Below, piece after piece: positions 34,589 to 44,580 of a stretch of DNA of 64,000 nt. The notes beneath the pieces were generated by a model. It ran no database searches, was not told where the DNA came from, and was given only the letters and a program-made list of their open reading frames with translations. Source of the stretch: Bacillus sp. IITD106 (GTDB taxonomy: Bacteria; Bacillota; Bacilli; Bacillales; Bacillaceae_C); contig NZ_JAIAZY010000003.1 of the NCBI RefSeq assembly GCF_019459225.1, positions 1 to 64,000 of the forward strand. Reading direction: 5' to 3'. A program made the position numbers and the translations under genes. Position 1 is the first letter of the stretch, and each line of letters starts with the position of its first letter.

Positions 34589-36706
34589 ATGGCGTTTGAA
34601 GAGAATTTAATCCAAAAAACATACTACACGAAGTTTGTTTTGGAAAATGAAAAACGACATCCTATTAGAATATTGGGGGACTTGTTTTTTGCTGAGCAAA
34701 AAAAGGATCTTTCCGATTTATCTGCAATCCGTTTTGCACAAGGTGAAGCCTATTATGAATGCCAAGATTACGAAGCGGCCATATTCAAATGGGAAAATGT
34801 TCATAATGAACTGGAGCCATGGGCTAAAAAAAATATGGCTGATGCCTATTTTGAACTTGAATTATACGATACTGCAGAAAACATTTATCAGGCCATTACG
34901 ACAGATTCACTTACTTTAAATATGGAGATCACCCTTCAACTGTTCGGTGTGTATGTAGCTCAGAGAAACTATTCAAAAGCAAATGAAACCATTTTGCATG
35001 CTGTCCAAATGGATCCAGATTATCCTAATGTAACAAACATAGCTCGTGCTTTTTTTGAAAATCAAGAAGATTGGAATCATGCGATTGAATTAGCAACGAA
35101 TGAAGCTATCCGAACGAAATCCATTAATTGGTTTAATACTCTACATTCTTACATTGTAGAAGGATACGTGGAAAATCATGATCCACTCTTCTTTGCTCCA
35201 TTATTAACGGTTTTGGCGAGAGATCATTATTCTCAATTTGAGCGGATTGTTTCAGGATTATCTTCCATTTTTCAAAGTCAAAATTCTTTTCTTTCATGGC
35301 TTCAAGTTCTAAACCAAGTAACACAAGAGGTAGAATTGGACTTCAAAGAGGAGCATTCGACTTTATCGACAATATATAGAAATGCATTTTCGGAATTGTT
35401 GGATGGAAAGTATGATTTTTTTGAAATAGAAAATATAGTACCTATGTTATTGGCAGCGTGGCAAAAAATTTCTAACTCACATAATGATCTCTTCGTTTCT
35501 TCTGCGATTTTATCTTGGAATGATATTTTTCCTGAAACGGTCAGCAGTCAGATTGTAGAAAAAGCGGAGATCAATCTCTCCAAGGTCCATCATGACGAAA
35601 ATGTATTCCAAGAATGCATTGAAATCTTCCAATCTATTAAAAATTGGGCTCATACCAATCAATTGGAATTAGAGCAGGGGATAGAGTGGATTATACACGA
35701 TGAAGGTATGGATCAGGACGAGCGAACGACAACTCTTTTAGCAACCATTAGAAAAAGTATTTCAACTTTGCTCAAGCAACAAGAACAAACAACTCTTCTT
35801 CTGTCAGAATCAATTCAATCTAATAGTGACATTCTGGCAAGGATGCAAGGTTCGATCCATCAATTGCACGATTTAGAAGAGGAAAAAACTCAGAATATTA
35901 CAGAGGCTTACAATAAAATTAAAGAGGAAATTAGTAGCGATCTCCAAAAAATGATTCCAAACCTAATAAGGGAATCATCTGAAATCATAAAAGAAGATAG
36001 TGATTTTAGAAACATTCATCTTGATTTAAACAATGAGATGAATAAAAGAATTCATCAATATATCAATAATACAATTATCCCGATATTTATCAGATCACTC
36101 GACGATTGGATCTCTTTTTCACAAGAAGAACTTGCAAAATGCCAAGATCAATTAACTGAATGGGGCAATGGTTTTAACTCGATGCTCGGTGAAGAAAAGT
36201 TGAATCTTCAATGTGATTTCCAAATCATTGAAGATTGGAAGCGGGATATTGACAGAATGACAAGTTCAGTTCATATTGAAAATGAGAATATATTACTTAG
36301 AAGAACGCCATCACAAGTCCTGTTAAAAGGTGCTGGGAAATTATTAGGAGCCATTCCGAAAAATAATGCAATCCTCGCAAACACGTATAAAAGTTATATT
36401 CAAAATGATACGTATCAAGAAACAGCCAATTCATTTACTTCAAAGTTTTTCCGTCAATTTGAACTACTTGAAAAATCAATTGGCAGAGATGTTCATATTT
36501 TCTTAAGGGAACCGCTAAGCATACTAAAAAATACGGTTGATAAAATGAATGAAAAAGTTGCTAACGAAAAGTCAGAATTAGCAAGAATAAAATCAAATCC
36601 AGAGCTTTTCCGCAATCGTTTGACACTATATGAAGTTAGATTACGACAATGCGAGTGGATCAATTATAGTAAGCGAATTGATAGGGAATCAGCTGATAAA
36701 TTCTAA
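34589..36706 (+). CDS. Large TPR/coiled-coil protein of unknown function
   Basis: This 705-residue soluble protein has TPR-like helical repeats in residues 40-180 (for example AQGEAYYECQDYEAAIFKWENV, quoted as YYECQDYEAAIFKW, and ANETILHAVQMDPDYP). A mid-region at 390-480 is predicted coiled coil, rich in Gln/Glu/Ser, with LLSESIQSNSDILARMQGS. The C-terminal 200 residues (FFRQFELLEKSIGRDVHIFL and ELARIKSNPELFRNRL) recall helical stalks of bacterial dynamin-like proteins, but no GTPase motif exists. The GTG at 34580 is inside the ribosome site. It lies 18 nt before mgsA. I do not recognise the family. Confidence 0.7.
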   Translation: MAFEENLIQKTYYTKFVLENEKRHPIRILGDLFFAEQKKDLSDLSAIRFAQGEAYYECQDYEAAIFKWENVHNELEPWAKKNMADAYFELELYDTAENIYQAITTDSLTLNMEITLQLFGVYVAQRNYSKANETILHAVQMDPDYPNVTNIARAFFENQEDWNHAIELATNEAIRTKSINWFNTLHSYIVEGYVENHDPLFFAPLLTVLARDHYSQFERIVSGLSSIFQSQNSFLSWLQVLNQVTQEVELDFKEEHSTLSTIYRNAFSELLDGKYDFFEIENIVPMLLAAWQKISNSHNDLFVSSAILSWNDIFPETVSSQIVEKAEINLSKVHHDENVFQECIEIFQSIKNWAHTNQLELEQGIEWIIHDEGMDQDERTTTLLATIRKSISTLLKQQEQTTLLLSESIQSNSDILARMQGSIHQLHDLEEEKTQNITEAYNKIKEEISSDLQKMIPNLIRESSEIIKEDSDFRNIHLDLNNEMNKRIHQYINNTIIPIFIRSLDDWISFSQEELAKCQDQLTEWGNGFNSMLGEEKLNLQCDFQIIEDWKRDIDRMTSSVHIENENILLRRTPSQVLLKGAGKLLGAIPKNNAILANTYKSYIQNDTYQETANSFTSKFFRQFELLEKSIGRDVHIFLREPLSILKNTVDKMNEKVANEKSELARIKSNPELFRNRLTLYEVRLRQCEWINYSKRIDRESADKF

Positions 36707-36724
36707 TGTTGGGGGAAAAATAGC

Positions 36725-37108
36725 ATGAAAATTGCATTGATCGCACACGATAAAAAGAAGGATGATATGATACAATTTGCTACTGCTTATAAAATTATCC
36801 TACAGGAACATACATTGTATGCTACAGGTACCACAGGAACAAGAATTATGGAAGCGACAGGATTGGATGTTCACCGTTTTCAATCCGGTCCACTTGGAGG
36901 AGACCAGCAAATTGGTGCCCTTATCGCTCAAAATGATATAGATATGATCATTTTTTTCCGCGACCCATTGACTGCCCAGCCGCACGAGCCAGACGTTTCA
37001 GCACTTATGCGCCTTTGCGATGTATACGGAGTTCCACTTGCGACGAATATGGGAACGGCGGAAATTTTAATTAGAGGATTGGAAAAAGGTTTTCTCGACT
37101 GGCGTTAA
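36725..37108 (+). CDS. mgsA: Methylglyoxal synthase
   Basis: This 127-residue enzyme turns dihydroxyacetone phosphate into methylglyoxal and phosphate, a bypass used when sugar phosphates build up. The start [14 protein letters not shown], the GTTGTRI phosphate loop and catalytic [14 protein letters not shown] with [10 protein letters not shown] are all present. It is full length. It lies 18 nt downstream of the TPR gene and may be co-transcribed; in many Bacilli mgsA is next to dapB and bshB, which is not so here. Confidence 0.96.
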   Translation: MKIALIAHDKKKDDMIQFATAYKIILQEHTLYATGTTGTRIMEATGLDVHRFQSGPLGGDQQIGALIAQNDIDMIIFFRDPLTAQPHEPDVSALMRLCDVYGVPLATNMGTAEILIRGLEKGFLDWR

Positions 37109-37118
37109 TATATTTGTG

Positions 37119-37149
37119 AAAAGAACCTCTTGATATGAGGTTCTTTTTT
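37119..37149 (+). terminator. Terminator after mgsA
   Basis: AAAAGAACCTC pairs with GAGGTTCTTTT around a 7-nt loop; T tract present. Confidence 0.9.
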
Positions 37150-37233
37150 ATTCATAGAACTGTCATAAAATGTATAATGACCATTATATTAAAATAATGT
37201 TATACTTATTGCTAGATTCTTATTTAAATATAT

Positions 37234-37267
37234 AGCGTAAGCGGCGATTTACTTATGCGCTTGCGCT
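37234..37267 (+). promoter_or_regulatory. 5'-leader hairpin before the FtsH paralogue
   Basis: AGCGTAAGCG and CGCTTGCGCT pair over 10 bp (one G-U) with a 14-nt loop, ending 8 nt before AAGGAG of the downstream gene. It may be an attenuator, an mRNA-stabilising hairpin, or a temperature-sensitive structure. The following CTTTTC is weak for a terminator. Confidence 0.4.
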
Positions 37268-37289
37268 TTTCTAACAAGGAGATGGAACA

Positions 37290-39020
37290 GTGAAATCAAA
37301 TTCTAGAATCGCATCGAAGATTGTTCCTATTGCCATTGGTATTGCTGTTGTTGTAGCTTTCTCTGTGTGGGCGATTCTGACTATGAATAAGGGCACTGTT
37401 ATTCCATTTTCAGCTATTGAAAAAACTATTCAAGCTCAAAATGGAGAGCTCGTTACCCTTACTGAAATGTCAGATGGCACACTTTATATAGATACTCCTA
37501 AAGGAGAATATGTTTCTCATTTTCGTCCCAATAGCCCGTTAGTAGAGCAACTTGTTAATAAATATAATATAAACTATAAGTACTCTGACGGAAGTCAAAT
37601 GGGCAATTGGATTATGGGTGGCCTTGTGATTTTATTAATTGCTGCTGCCATTATCGTTCAGAAAAAAAGTGGAATTGGCATTGCAAAAATGAAACATAGT
37701 ACGTCGAAGCCATTGCCGCTTCCAACTATTTCGTTAAATGATATTGGTGGATTGCCTGAAGAAATGAAGGAAGAAATCCATCAAACGCTGGAAATAATAA
37801 AAAATCCAGATCGTTCAGCAAACATTGGAATTAAAGCACCAAAAGGGATTTTACTATACGGTCCTCCTGGGACTGGGAAAACATTACTTGCACAAGCGAT
37901 TGCAAATGAAATCGGAGCTAGCTTTTTTTCGGCAAGTGGATCAGCGTTCACAGAGTTGTTTGTCGGAGTAGGGGCTGCTCGTATTCGCGGATTATTTGAA
38001 AATGCACGAAAACAAACTCCGGCTGTTATTTTTATTGATGAAGTGGATGCACTTGCGGGAAAAAGGAAGCAGCATGGCGGGGAAGAAGCAGAAAAAACGT
38101 TGACTGAGTTGCTCGTCCAACTTGACGGTGGACATGCCAACGATGGAATTCTCTTCATCTCGGCTACAAATAGAAAAGATATGTTGGATGATGCCTTCTT
38201 ACGTCCTGGACGAATTGACTTTACCTTCCAAGTCCCATTGCCAGATACAAAAGGAAGAAAAGAAATCATTGATATTCACACGAAAGGAAAAAGATTATCT
38301 CAAGAAGTGTTTGCTTCTTTAAACACACTTGCGGAAAGCACGACTGGTTTCTCTGGAGCGCAAATTAGTAACTTATTTGAGTCCGCAAGCAGAAAAGCCG
38401 TTCGCGAAGGTCGTGATGTAGTCGGTATGGAAGATTTGGATTATGCTATCGACCGTACGATTTTAGGAAATACTTCAAGAGCACTGAATGATCCTGATAC
38501 GAAACGCCGCGTTGCCATACATGAAGCTGGCCATGCTCTTATTCAAGCATTAACAAAACCCGGAACAATCCGCAAGGCTACCATTATCCCTCGTGGACAA
38601 GCATTAGGATATGTTGCCCCAGTTCAAAAAGAACTTCACTTAACGACTACGAGTGAATTGCTCGATCAAGTGAGTATGATTCTTGCAGGTGGTGTAGCTG
38701 AGCGCATTTATCTTGGTGAGCATAGCATTGGAGTAAGTGGAGATGTTCAGCAAGCGAAACAAATTTTAGAGGATATGGTTGAAACAGGAATGCTTGAAGA
38801 TGGCTTTACCTTAACCTTCCATAAACAAGACAAAGACGAAAAAATGCAAGAGCTATTCCAAAAAGCGTTGGAAAAAACGGAACTAATGATTAAAGCACAT
38901 CAAACTGAATTTGATCATTTAGTTGAAGTGCTGTTGAAGAAAGAGACTTTAGATGGGTTCGAAGTGCAAGAAATTGTAACCGGAAGCTCGTCTCGACAAG
39001 ATGAAATAGCATTCAGCTAA
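37290..39020 (+). CDS. FtsH-like membrane-bound AAA+ metalloprotease (paralogue)
   Basis: This 576-residue protein has two membrane spans (about residues 11-31 and 108-124) enclosing a short extracytoplasmic domain. The AAA domain has Walker A GPPGTGKT near 193, Walker B VIFIDEVDAL and second-region SATNRKDMLDDAFLRPGRID (pore loop SASGSAFTELFVGVGA). The peptidase has HEAGH near 412 and a third zinc ligand Asp in SGVSGDVQQAK. It is shorter than housekeeping FtsH (about 640), with a smaller external domain, so it is probably an additional paralogue. GTG start after AAGGAG. It is monocistronic. Substrates unknown. Confidence 0.9.
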   Translation: MKSNSRIASKIVPIAIGIAVVVAFSVWAILTMNKGTVIPFSAIEKTIQAQNGELVTLTEMSDGTLYIDTPKGEYVSHFRPNSPLVEQLVNKYNINYKYSDGSQMGNWIMGGLVILLIAAAIIVQKKSGIGIAKMKHSTSKPLPLPTISLNDIGGLPEEMKEEIHQTLEIIKNPDRSANIGIKAPKGILLYGPPGTGKTLLAQAIANEIGASFFSASGSAFTELFVGVGAARIRGLFENARKQTPAVIFIDEVDALAGKRKQHGGEEAEKTLTELLVQLDGGHANDGILFISATNRKDMLDDAFLRPGRIDFTFQVPLPDTKGRKEIIDIHTKGKRLSQEVFASLNTLAESTTGFSGAQISNLFESASRKAVREGRDVVGMEDLDYAIDRTILGNTSRALNDPDTKRRVAIHEAGHALIQALTKPGTIRKATIIPRGQALGYVAPVQKELHLTTTSELLDQVSMILAGGVAERIYLGEHSIGVSGDVQQAKQILEDMVETGMLEDGFTLTFHKQDKDEKMQELFQKALEKTELMIKAHQTEFDHLVEVLLKKETLDGFEVQEIVTGSSSRQDEIAFS

Positions 39021-39029
39021 TCTCACTAT

Positions 39030-39065
39030 TCCCTTCGTCAATTTTTTTTGATGAAGGGATTTTTT
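39030..39065 (+). terminator. Terminator after the FtsH paralogue
   Basis: CCCTTCGTCAA pairs with TTGATGAAGGG (one G-U), T-rich loop and tail of six Ts. Confidence 0.9.
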
Positions 39066-39188
39066 CTGCCCCAATTATTCGTTAAAATAGGTTACAATTA
39101 AACTGTAATATTTGTAACTTTTCTGTAACGACTTTTGTATAAGTATGTTTTAAGATAATAGTAGAATCATGTCGAGGGGATGAAGGGT

Positions 39189-40313
39189 TTGAAGGGGTCA
39201 GAAAAGAAACACAGGAAATTAAATCGTTTGGGTAAAATGACGTTATGCTCATTTATTTTATTTGTCACAGTTTTCACCTATTTTATCTGGGATGGAATAG
39301 CAGAAAAGAATTCGGCGGCACGAAAAAATATACAAATGCCGACGAAAATCGTAGAAACTCTAAAGCCAATAGATAAACAGTCTGATAAGATTGAAGGCAA
39401 AACAAATCTTGTATTAGATAAAAATCCTGCGAATCCTAAAGTTAATGAACAAAATAGCGCAACTGCTGATGATAAAGCTGCGATTGAAGAAGATATAAAG
39501 AAACATGTGCAAGAATTAGAAAAGCATAATCAAGATATGAAAAAACATGAAGAAAATCTTGAACAGCATAAAGAAGATATTGAAAAACATGAACAGGACA
39601 TAAAACAGCAACAAAATGATGTAGAGAAGAAAAATGAGCAAAAATCAGAAGAACCCGCAAAAGAAAAGCCTTCAGATGACAAACCTAATAATGAACAGCC
39701 AAAAGTTCAGGAACCTGCGGGAAAAGTTGTTTATTTGACATTCGATGATGGCCCCCATGCAGTCTCTCAAGATATTTTAAAACTTTTAAAAAAATACAAT
39801 GCTAAAGCTACTTTTTTCATGCTTGAACCAAATATGAGAAATTATCCTGACGCAGTAAAAGCAATGGTGAATGAAGGACATTCAGTCGGAGTTCACGGTG
39901 TGACGCATCAAGTTTCTAAAATATATCGTTCACCAGCAAGCTTTGTAGGTGAAATGAACCAGGCGATTGCTTTCATACAAAAAACAACGAACGTGCAGAC
40001 ACATCTTATCAGAGCTCCATATGGCTCAAAACCATATGTCACAGCTCCATACAAAGCAGCTGCCGATAAAGACAAGATGATGTTATGGGACTGGAACATT
40101 GATTCAATGGACTGGAAACTAACAAACGGAAAATATGTAGACAAAGTCATTCAACAAACGAAAGAGTTTAAAAGTAAAGAACCTTTAATCGTTTTAATGC
40201 ATGAAAAGCCAACAACCCTCGCAAATTTAGAAAAACTATTAAAATATTATCAAGACAACGGCTATGAAATGAAAGCATTAGATGAAACGATGACCCCTGT
40301 ACAGTTTAAATGA
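39189..40313 (+). CDS. Membrane-anchored polysaccharide deacetylase with His-rich coiled coil
   Basis: This 374-residue protein has an N-terminal membrane anchor (about 17-37), an extracellular coiled coil (about 95-150) of seven-residue repeats built on EKH/KKH (LEKHNQDMKKHEENLEQHKE), a charged Pro/Lys linker, and a NodB deacetylase domain (180-374). Motif 1 is TFDDGP and motif 2 is HGVTHQVSKIY. Such enzymes remove acetyl groups from peptidoglycan or other wall glycans. The ATG at 39180 abuts GAGGGG, so the TTG at 39189, 9 nt away, is preferred. The His-rich coil is unusual and could bind metal. Confidence 0.86.
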   Translation: MKGSEKKHRKLNRLGKMTLCSFILFVTVFTYFIWDGIAEKNSAARKNIQMPTKIVETLKPIDKQSDKIEGKTNLVLDKNPANPKVNEQNSATADDKAAIEEDIKKHVQELEKHNQDMKKHEENLEQHKEDIEKHEQDIKQQQNDVEKKNEQKSEEPAKEKPSDDKPNNEQPKVQEPAGKVVYLTFDDGPHAVSQDILKLLKKYNAKATFFMLEPNMRNYPDAVKAMVNEGHSVGVHGVTHQVSKIYRSPASFVGEMNQAIAFIQKTTNVQTHLIRAPYGSKPYVTAPYKAAADKDKMMLWDWNIDSMDWKLTNGKYVDKVIQQTKEFKSKEPLIVLMHEKPTTLANLEKLLKYYQDNGYEMKALDETMTPVQFK

Positions 40314-40496
40314 ATATTTAAATAATATTATGGGAATACATGTGCACAGAAATACAATTTCTATGCTGTTTATTTTGTCTAAATCCTGACAAAGCTGACA
40401 TTTTCACGGAATAGTAACATTGAACTCACATCTTAGACATACTAATATTGTAAAATGATAGTAAGTTCGGCTATACCATGCATGGAGGAGAAAAAA

Positions 40497-41267
40497 TTGA
40501 AAAAAATAAATCCCATCATATTTATAAGTATGCTTGTTTTAATGCTAGCAGCATGTAATAGCAGTAACAATAATAGCACAGAAGATGATATCCCTAAAAT
40601 GCTTGAAGTTGTACTAGAAGTCCCGGATAATGCTGATGTAGGTGAAGACGTTCCATTGAAAGCGACCGTCACACAAGGAGATGAAAAAGTTTCCGACGCT
40701 GACGAGGTAGTTTTTGAAGTTTGGGAAGATGGCAAAAAAGACGATAGTGAAATGATTGATGCGGTTAATAATAAAGATGGCACGTACGAAGCAAAAAAAG
40801 CCTTTGACCGTGATGGTGTATTTACTGTCCAAGTTCATGTGACTGCACGTGGATTACATACGATGCCTAAAGAGTCAGTGACCGTTGGAAAAGGGGCAAC
40901 TGAAGAACATGCTCACGGTGACCATGGAGATCACGAACACGGAGATGATCAAGAGCATGGCCATCATTCAGAAGATTTTAGTATGCACTTTATGAAGCCG
41001 GACTCGATTGAAAAAGGGAAAGAGACAGAATTTGTTGTCCACTTGCAAGATCATAACGAACCATTAGAAAAAGCACGCGTTCGTTACGAAATTTGGAACG
41101 ATGACATCTCTGATAAACATGATTGGGTAGACGCTAGTGAAACAAAGGCTGGAGAATATTCGGGTAAACATACATTTAGTGATGCGGGAATCTACACAAT
41201 AAAAATTCATGTCCAGAATGATGAAGGGTTACATGAACATGAGGATTATGAGTTAGAAGTTAAGTAA
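40497..41267 (+). CDS. Lipoprotein with two YtkA-like domains and a His-rich linker
   Basis: This 256-residue secreted lipoprotein has a lipobox LAAC (Cys19). Two copies of a YtkA/FixH-like beta-sandwich follow, at about 37-130 and 157-256; both contain VEV/YEIW, a GTYEAKKAF/GEYSGKHTF step and a GVFTVQVHV/GIYTIKIHV strand. Between them lies a His/Asp-rich stretch (HAHGDHGDHEHGDD, then HGHH). YtkA-like proteins are linked to copper or other metal handling; that use here is inference. The TTG start follows GGAGGAG. It stands alone with a terminator overlapping the stop codon. Confidence 0.8.
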   Translation: MKKINPIIFISMLVLMLAACNSSNNNSTEDDIPKMLEVVLEVPDNADVGEDVPLKATVTQGDEKVSDADEVVFEVWEDGKKDDSEMIDAVNNKDGTYEAKKAFDRDGVFTVQVHVTARGLHTMPKESVTVGKGATEEHAHGDHGDHEHGDDQEHGHHSEDFSMHFMKPDSIEKGKETEFVVHLQDHNEPLEKARVRYEIWNDDISDKHDWVDASETKAGEYSGKHTFSDAGIYTIKIHVQNDEGLHEHEDYELEVK

Positions 41268-41294
41268 AAAAACCTGGGCTCCCCAGGTTTTTTT
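41265..41294 (+). terminator. Terminator after the YtkA-like lipoprotein gene
   Basis: AAAAAAACCTGGG pairs with CCCAGGTTTTTTT around a 3-4-nt loop; strongly palindromic, so it may also serve the convergent gene. Confidence 0.9.
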
Positions 41295-41360
41295 GTTTGG
41301 AAAGGAATGCTTATTTAATGGTCGTGAAAGTGACAGCTCAATTCACTTTCCGACAAATTA

Positions 41361-42524
41361 TCATAAAGAAGCTTCATAAATTGCAAGAACGTCATCCCTG
41401 TTTAGCTTTTTAAAATTACCGAATTCACCATTTACCATTGCTTTATCAGCCATAACGTCAAGCTTAGTTCCATCAATATCATAATCTGCAAGGCGGGCAG
41501 GGGCACCGATGCTATTCCAAAACTCACGAAGCTTGTCAATTCCTTCTAAACCAACTTCTTCGTCTGTTTTTCCGTCTGGATTTACACCAAATACTCGAAC
41601 TGCAAGCTTTTTAAAACGTGTAGGATTTACTTGTAAATTATGCTTCATCCAATTCGGAAAAAGGATGGCAAGTCCTCCGCCATGTGGAATATCATAAACC
41701 GCGGATACGGCGTGTTCAATATTATGAGTAGCCCAATCTCCACTAAAGCCCATATTCACCATTCCATTTAACGCCATCGTGCCGCAGTAAAGAATGGTTT
41801 CACGATACACGTAATTCTCCAAATCATTAACAAGTTTTGGAGCTGTTTCCATTACGGTAAGTAAAATGGATTCACATAGTCGATCTTGTAACTCCGTATG
41901 TTCCGCTTGATGGAAGTAGTGTTCGAATACATGCGACATAATATCGACGATTCCATAAACGGTTTGATCTTTTGGAACTGTAAACGTATTAACTGGGTCA
42001 AGAATTGAGAATTTAGGAAAAGTATGAGGGCTTCCCCAACCATATTTTTCATTCGTTTCCCAGTTTGTAATAACGGAACCGGAGTTCATTTCTGAGCCAG
42101 TTGCCGCCAAAGTCAACACAGTTCCAAACGGAAGCGAATCGTTTACTGTACCGCGTTTAACGACGATATCCCAAGCATCTCCGTCATATTTAGCACCAGC
42201 TGCAATTGCCTTCGTGCAGTCAATGACACTTCCGCCGCCTACAGCCAATATAAAATCAATATCTTCATTCTTACAAATTTCTACACCTTTTCTAACCGTT
42301 GAAATACGTGGATTAGGCTCTACGCCTGACAGCTCAAACGTTTCAGAGCCGATTTCATTGAGAAGAGCCATGACATCATCGTATAATCCATTTCTTTTAA
42401 TACTTCCTCCGCCATATACAAGCAGAACTTTTTTACCGAACTTAGGAACTTCCGTTTTTAATTGTTGTAATTGACCTTTACCAAAAATTAATTTTGTTGG
42501 ATTCCAAAAAGTAAAATTATCCAT
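41361..42524 (-). CDS. Iron-containing alcohol dehydrogenase (YugJ/butanol dehydrogenase type)
   Basis: This 387-residue group III alcohol dehydrogenase has the NAD(P)H loop [13 protein letters not shown] near residue 97. Metal ligands are expected in [11 protein letters not shown] (His near 196), [24 protein letters not shown] (quoted as [10 protein letters not shown] and [10 protein letters not shown]). These enzymes reduce aldehydes such as butanal using NADH or NADPH. Full family length. It is monocistronic on the minus strand, downstream of the thr operon; no other fermentation gene lies nearby. Confidence 0.92.
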   Translation of the reverse strand: MDNFTFWNPTKLIFGKGQLQQLKTEVPKFGKKVLLVYGGGSIKRNGLYDDVMALLNEIGSETFELSGVEPNPRISTVRKGVEICKNEDIDFILAVGGGSVIDCTKAIAAGAKYDGDAWDIVVKRGTVNDSLPFGTVLTLAATGSEMNSGSVITNWETNEKYGWGSPHTFPKFSILDPVNTFTVPKDQTVYGIVDIMSHVFEHYFHQAEHTELQDRLCESILLTVMETAPKLVNDLENYVYRETILYCGTMALNGMVNMGFSGDWATHNIEHAVSAVYDIPHGGGLAILFPNWMKHNLQVNPTRFKKLAVRVFGVNPDGKTDEEVGLEGIDKLREFWNSIGAPARLADYDIDGTKLDVMADKAMVNGEFGNFKKLNRDDVLAIYEASL

Positions 42525-42583
42525 TCTTCTTCAGCACCTTTCATCTATTATTATCATAGAAAAATTAGAAGAATGCAAAATTC

Positions 42584-42615
42584 AAAAAAAAGCCCGGGCT
42601 ACATGCCAAAGGCTT
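42584..42615 (-). terminator. Terminator of the hom-thrC-thrB operon
   Basis: On the minus strand AAGCC...GGC pairs with GCC...GGCTT, followed by eight Ts. It overlaps the thrB stop codon. Confidence 0.82.
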
Positions 42616-43522
42616 AACGATTTAAAATATCATTTGTAACTCGGCTTCCATCTTGATCCATTTTCAAAATCTTTACTAGATGTGATGAAAGTAAATTCTG
42701 AAGTTGTGTGGCGACCTTTTTGCCATTTCCTTTTGCTGAAAAAGAAATCATCGTTGGTCCCGCCCCGCTAATAACAGTACCATATGCTCCTGCGATTTTA
42801 GCTTCTTCTCGTATTTTCGCGTAATTTGGAATGAGGGAGGAACGATACGGTTCGTGGAATAAATCTCCCTCCATCAATTTTCCAGCAAGCTTATAATTCC
42901 CGGAAACTAGAGCGGCAATCATTACGTTTCCGACCGCACTTGCTTTAGCAGCCTCATTACGAGTAAATTGCTCCGGAAGAACTTTGCGGGCATCTTCGGT
43001 TTTTAATTCTACGACTGGAATATAAACGATAAAATCAAGTTCCGCATCTGTTTTTTGAAAAACCTCTATATCTCCACTTGGCAGCTGTGAGGTAATGACT
43101 AAACCACCGTAAAGGGAAGCAGCAACGTTATCTGGATGGCCTTCAATATCGGTCGCAATTTTTAACTTTTCTTCAGGAGTAAGTGATAGATCGCACAACT
43201 CGTTCGCAAGTTCAATTCCTGCAATAATGGCTGAGGCACTGCTGCCAAGGCCGCGTGCAAGCGGGATATCACTTTCCACAATTACCTTGCAAGGCGTTAA
43301 AGTGGAATGATATATACTCGCAGTCCGAGCGGCCGTTTCATAAATTAAGTGTTCACTTGCTTCGGGAACAGGGGGAAGATGTTCAGATTGATGAACAAAT
43401 TCCCATTGTTCCGATTTTTCTACATGCAATGTTAAGTATAGATTTAATGCTAATCCAGCTGAGTCAAATCCAGGACCTAGATTCGCAGTACTCGCTGGGA
43501 CTGTGATGCTGAACATTCTCAT
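42614..43522 (-). CDS. thrB: Homoserine kinase
   Basis: This 302-residue GHMP-family kinase phosphorylates homoserine for threonine synthesis. The ATP loop is [14 protein letters not shown] near residue 90, the N-terminus has [19 protein letters not shown], and a C-terminal GAGPTMI motif is present. It overlaps thrC by 4 nt and is the last gene of hom-thrC-thrB. Length fits the family. Confidence 0.95.
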   Translation of the reverse strand: MRMFSITVPASTANLGPGFDSAGLALNLYLTLHVEKSEQWEFVHQSEHLPPVPEASEHLIYETAARTASIYHSTLTPCKVIVESDIPLARGLGSSASAIIAGIELANELCDLSLTPEEKLKIATDIEGHPDNVAASLYGGLVITSQLPSGDIEVFQKTDAELDFIVYIPVVELKTEDARKVLPEQFTRNEAAKASAVGNVMIAALVSGNYKLAGKLMEGDLFHEPYRSSLIPNYAKIREEAKIAGAYGTVISGAGPTMISFSAKGNGKKVATQLQNLLSSHLVKILKMDQDGSRVTNDILNR

Positions 43523-44580
43523 GCAGTTACAACACCTTCAATATATTCTATGACGGTTTTTTCATTATTTGGAAGAGAGACAGTCTCTATATTAATCTCT
43601 GAAATCGCAGTTTGCGGATCTTTTAATCCGTTACCAGTTAATACCGCAACGACCTTGCTTCCGGATGGAATACTTCCAGATTTAATTTGTTGTAAAACTC
43701 CAGCGATGGATGCGCAAGAAGCTGGTTCAGCAAATACTCCTTCTGTCTTTGCAAGCAGCTTGAACGCTTCAAGAATTTCGGAATCCGTAACAGACTCAAT
43801 GATTCCACCTGATTCTTCGCGAGCTGCAACGGCAAGATTCCAGCTGGCTGGGTTTCCGATTCTAATGGCAGTAGCGACTGTTTCTGGTTCGGCAATTGGC
43901 TGTCCTTGGACGATGGCTGCTGCTCCTTCTGCTTCAAAGCCAAACATTTTTGGAAGGCCTGTTTGTTTTACTTCATTGTATTCTTTGAACCCTTTCCAAT
44001 AAGCGCTGATGTTACCAGCGTTTCCTACCGGAATAGCAAGAATGTCAGGGGCGCTGCCTAATTGGTCACAAACTTCAAATGCAGCTGTTTTTTGACCTTC
44101 CAGACGGTAAGGATTCACGGAGTTGACGAGCGTAACTGCAGAGGTTTCGCTCACCTTCCGTACCATATTTAAAGCTTCATCAAAATTCCCTTCAATTTCG
44201 ACAATTTCAGCACCATACATCATTGCTTGAGCAAGCTTGCCAAGGGCAACTTTTCCTTTTGGAATAACAATGATTGCTCTAATACCTGCTTTTGCTGCGT
44301 ATGCGGCAGCGGCAGCGGATGTATTTCCCGTAGAAGCACAAATAATAGATCTGCTGCCAGCTTCAACTGCTTTAGCAACAGCCATGACCATCCCACGATC
44401 CTTAAATGACCCTGTCGGATTCGCACCTTCAATTTTTGCATAAAGTTCAATTCCAAGTTGGTTGGATAAGTTTGAGAGATGTACCAATGGGGTATTTCCC
44501 TCTTGTAGCGTTAATGCCGGTGTTTCTTCTGTTACTGGTAAAAATTCTTTATAGTTTGCTATTAATCCCGGCCAATTCAT
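43519..44580 (-). CDS. thrC: Threonine synthase
   Basis: This 353-residue PLP enzyme converts O-phosphohomoserine to threonine. The lysine that binds PLP is in [11 protein letters not shown] near residue 59; the phosphate loop is [13 protein letters not shown] near 188. It overlaps both hom and thrB by 4 nt, so all three are translationally coupled. Confidence 0.95.
   Translation of the reverse strand: MNWPGLIANYKEFLPVTEETPALTLQEGNTPLVHLSNLSNQLGIELYAKIEGANPTGSFKDRGMVMAVAKAVEAGSRSIICASTGNTSAAAAAYAAKAGIRAIIVIPKGKVALGKLAQAMMYGAEIVEIEGNFDEALNMVRKVSETSAVTLVNSVNPYRLEGQKTAAFEVCDQLGSAPDILAIPVGNAGNISAYWKGFKEYNEVKQTGLPKMFGFEAEGAAAIVQGQPIAEPETVATAIRIGNPASWNLAVAAREESGGIIESVTDSEILEAFKLLAKTEGVFAEPASCASIAGVLQQIKSGSIPSGSKVVAVLTGNGLKDPQTAISEINIETVSLPNNEKTVIEYIEGVVTA

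Noticed and set aside
37781-38269. Minus-strand open frame of 162 codons
   Set aside because: Antisense to the AAA domain of the FtsH paralogue; a by-product of its codon use.
43550-44002. Plus-strand open frame of 150 codons
   Set aside because: Antisense to thrC, which is conserved along its entire length.
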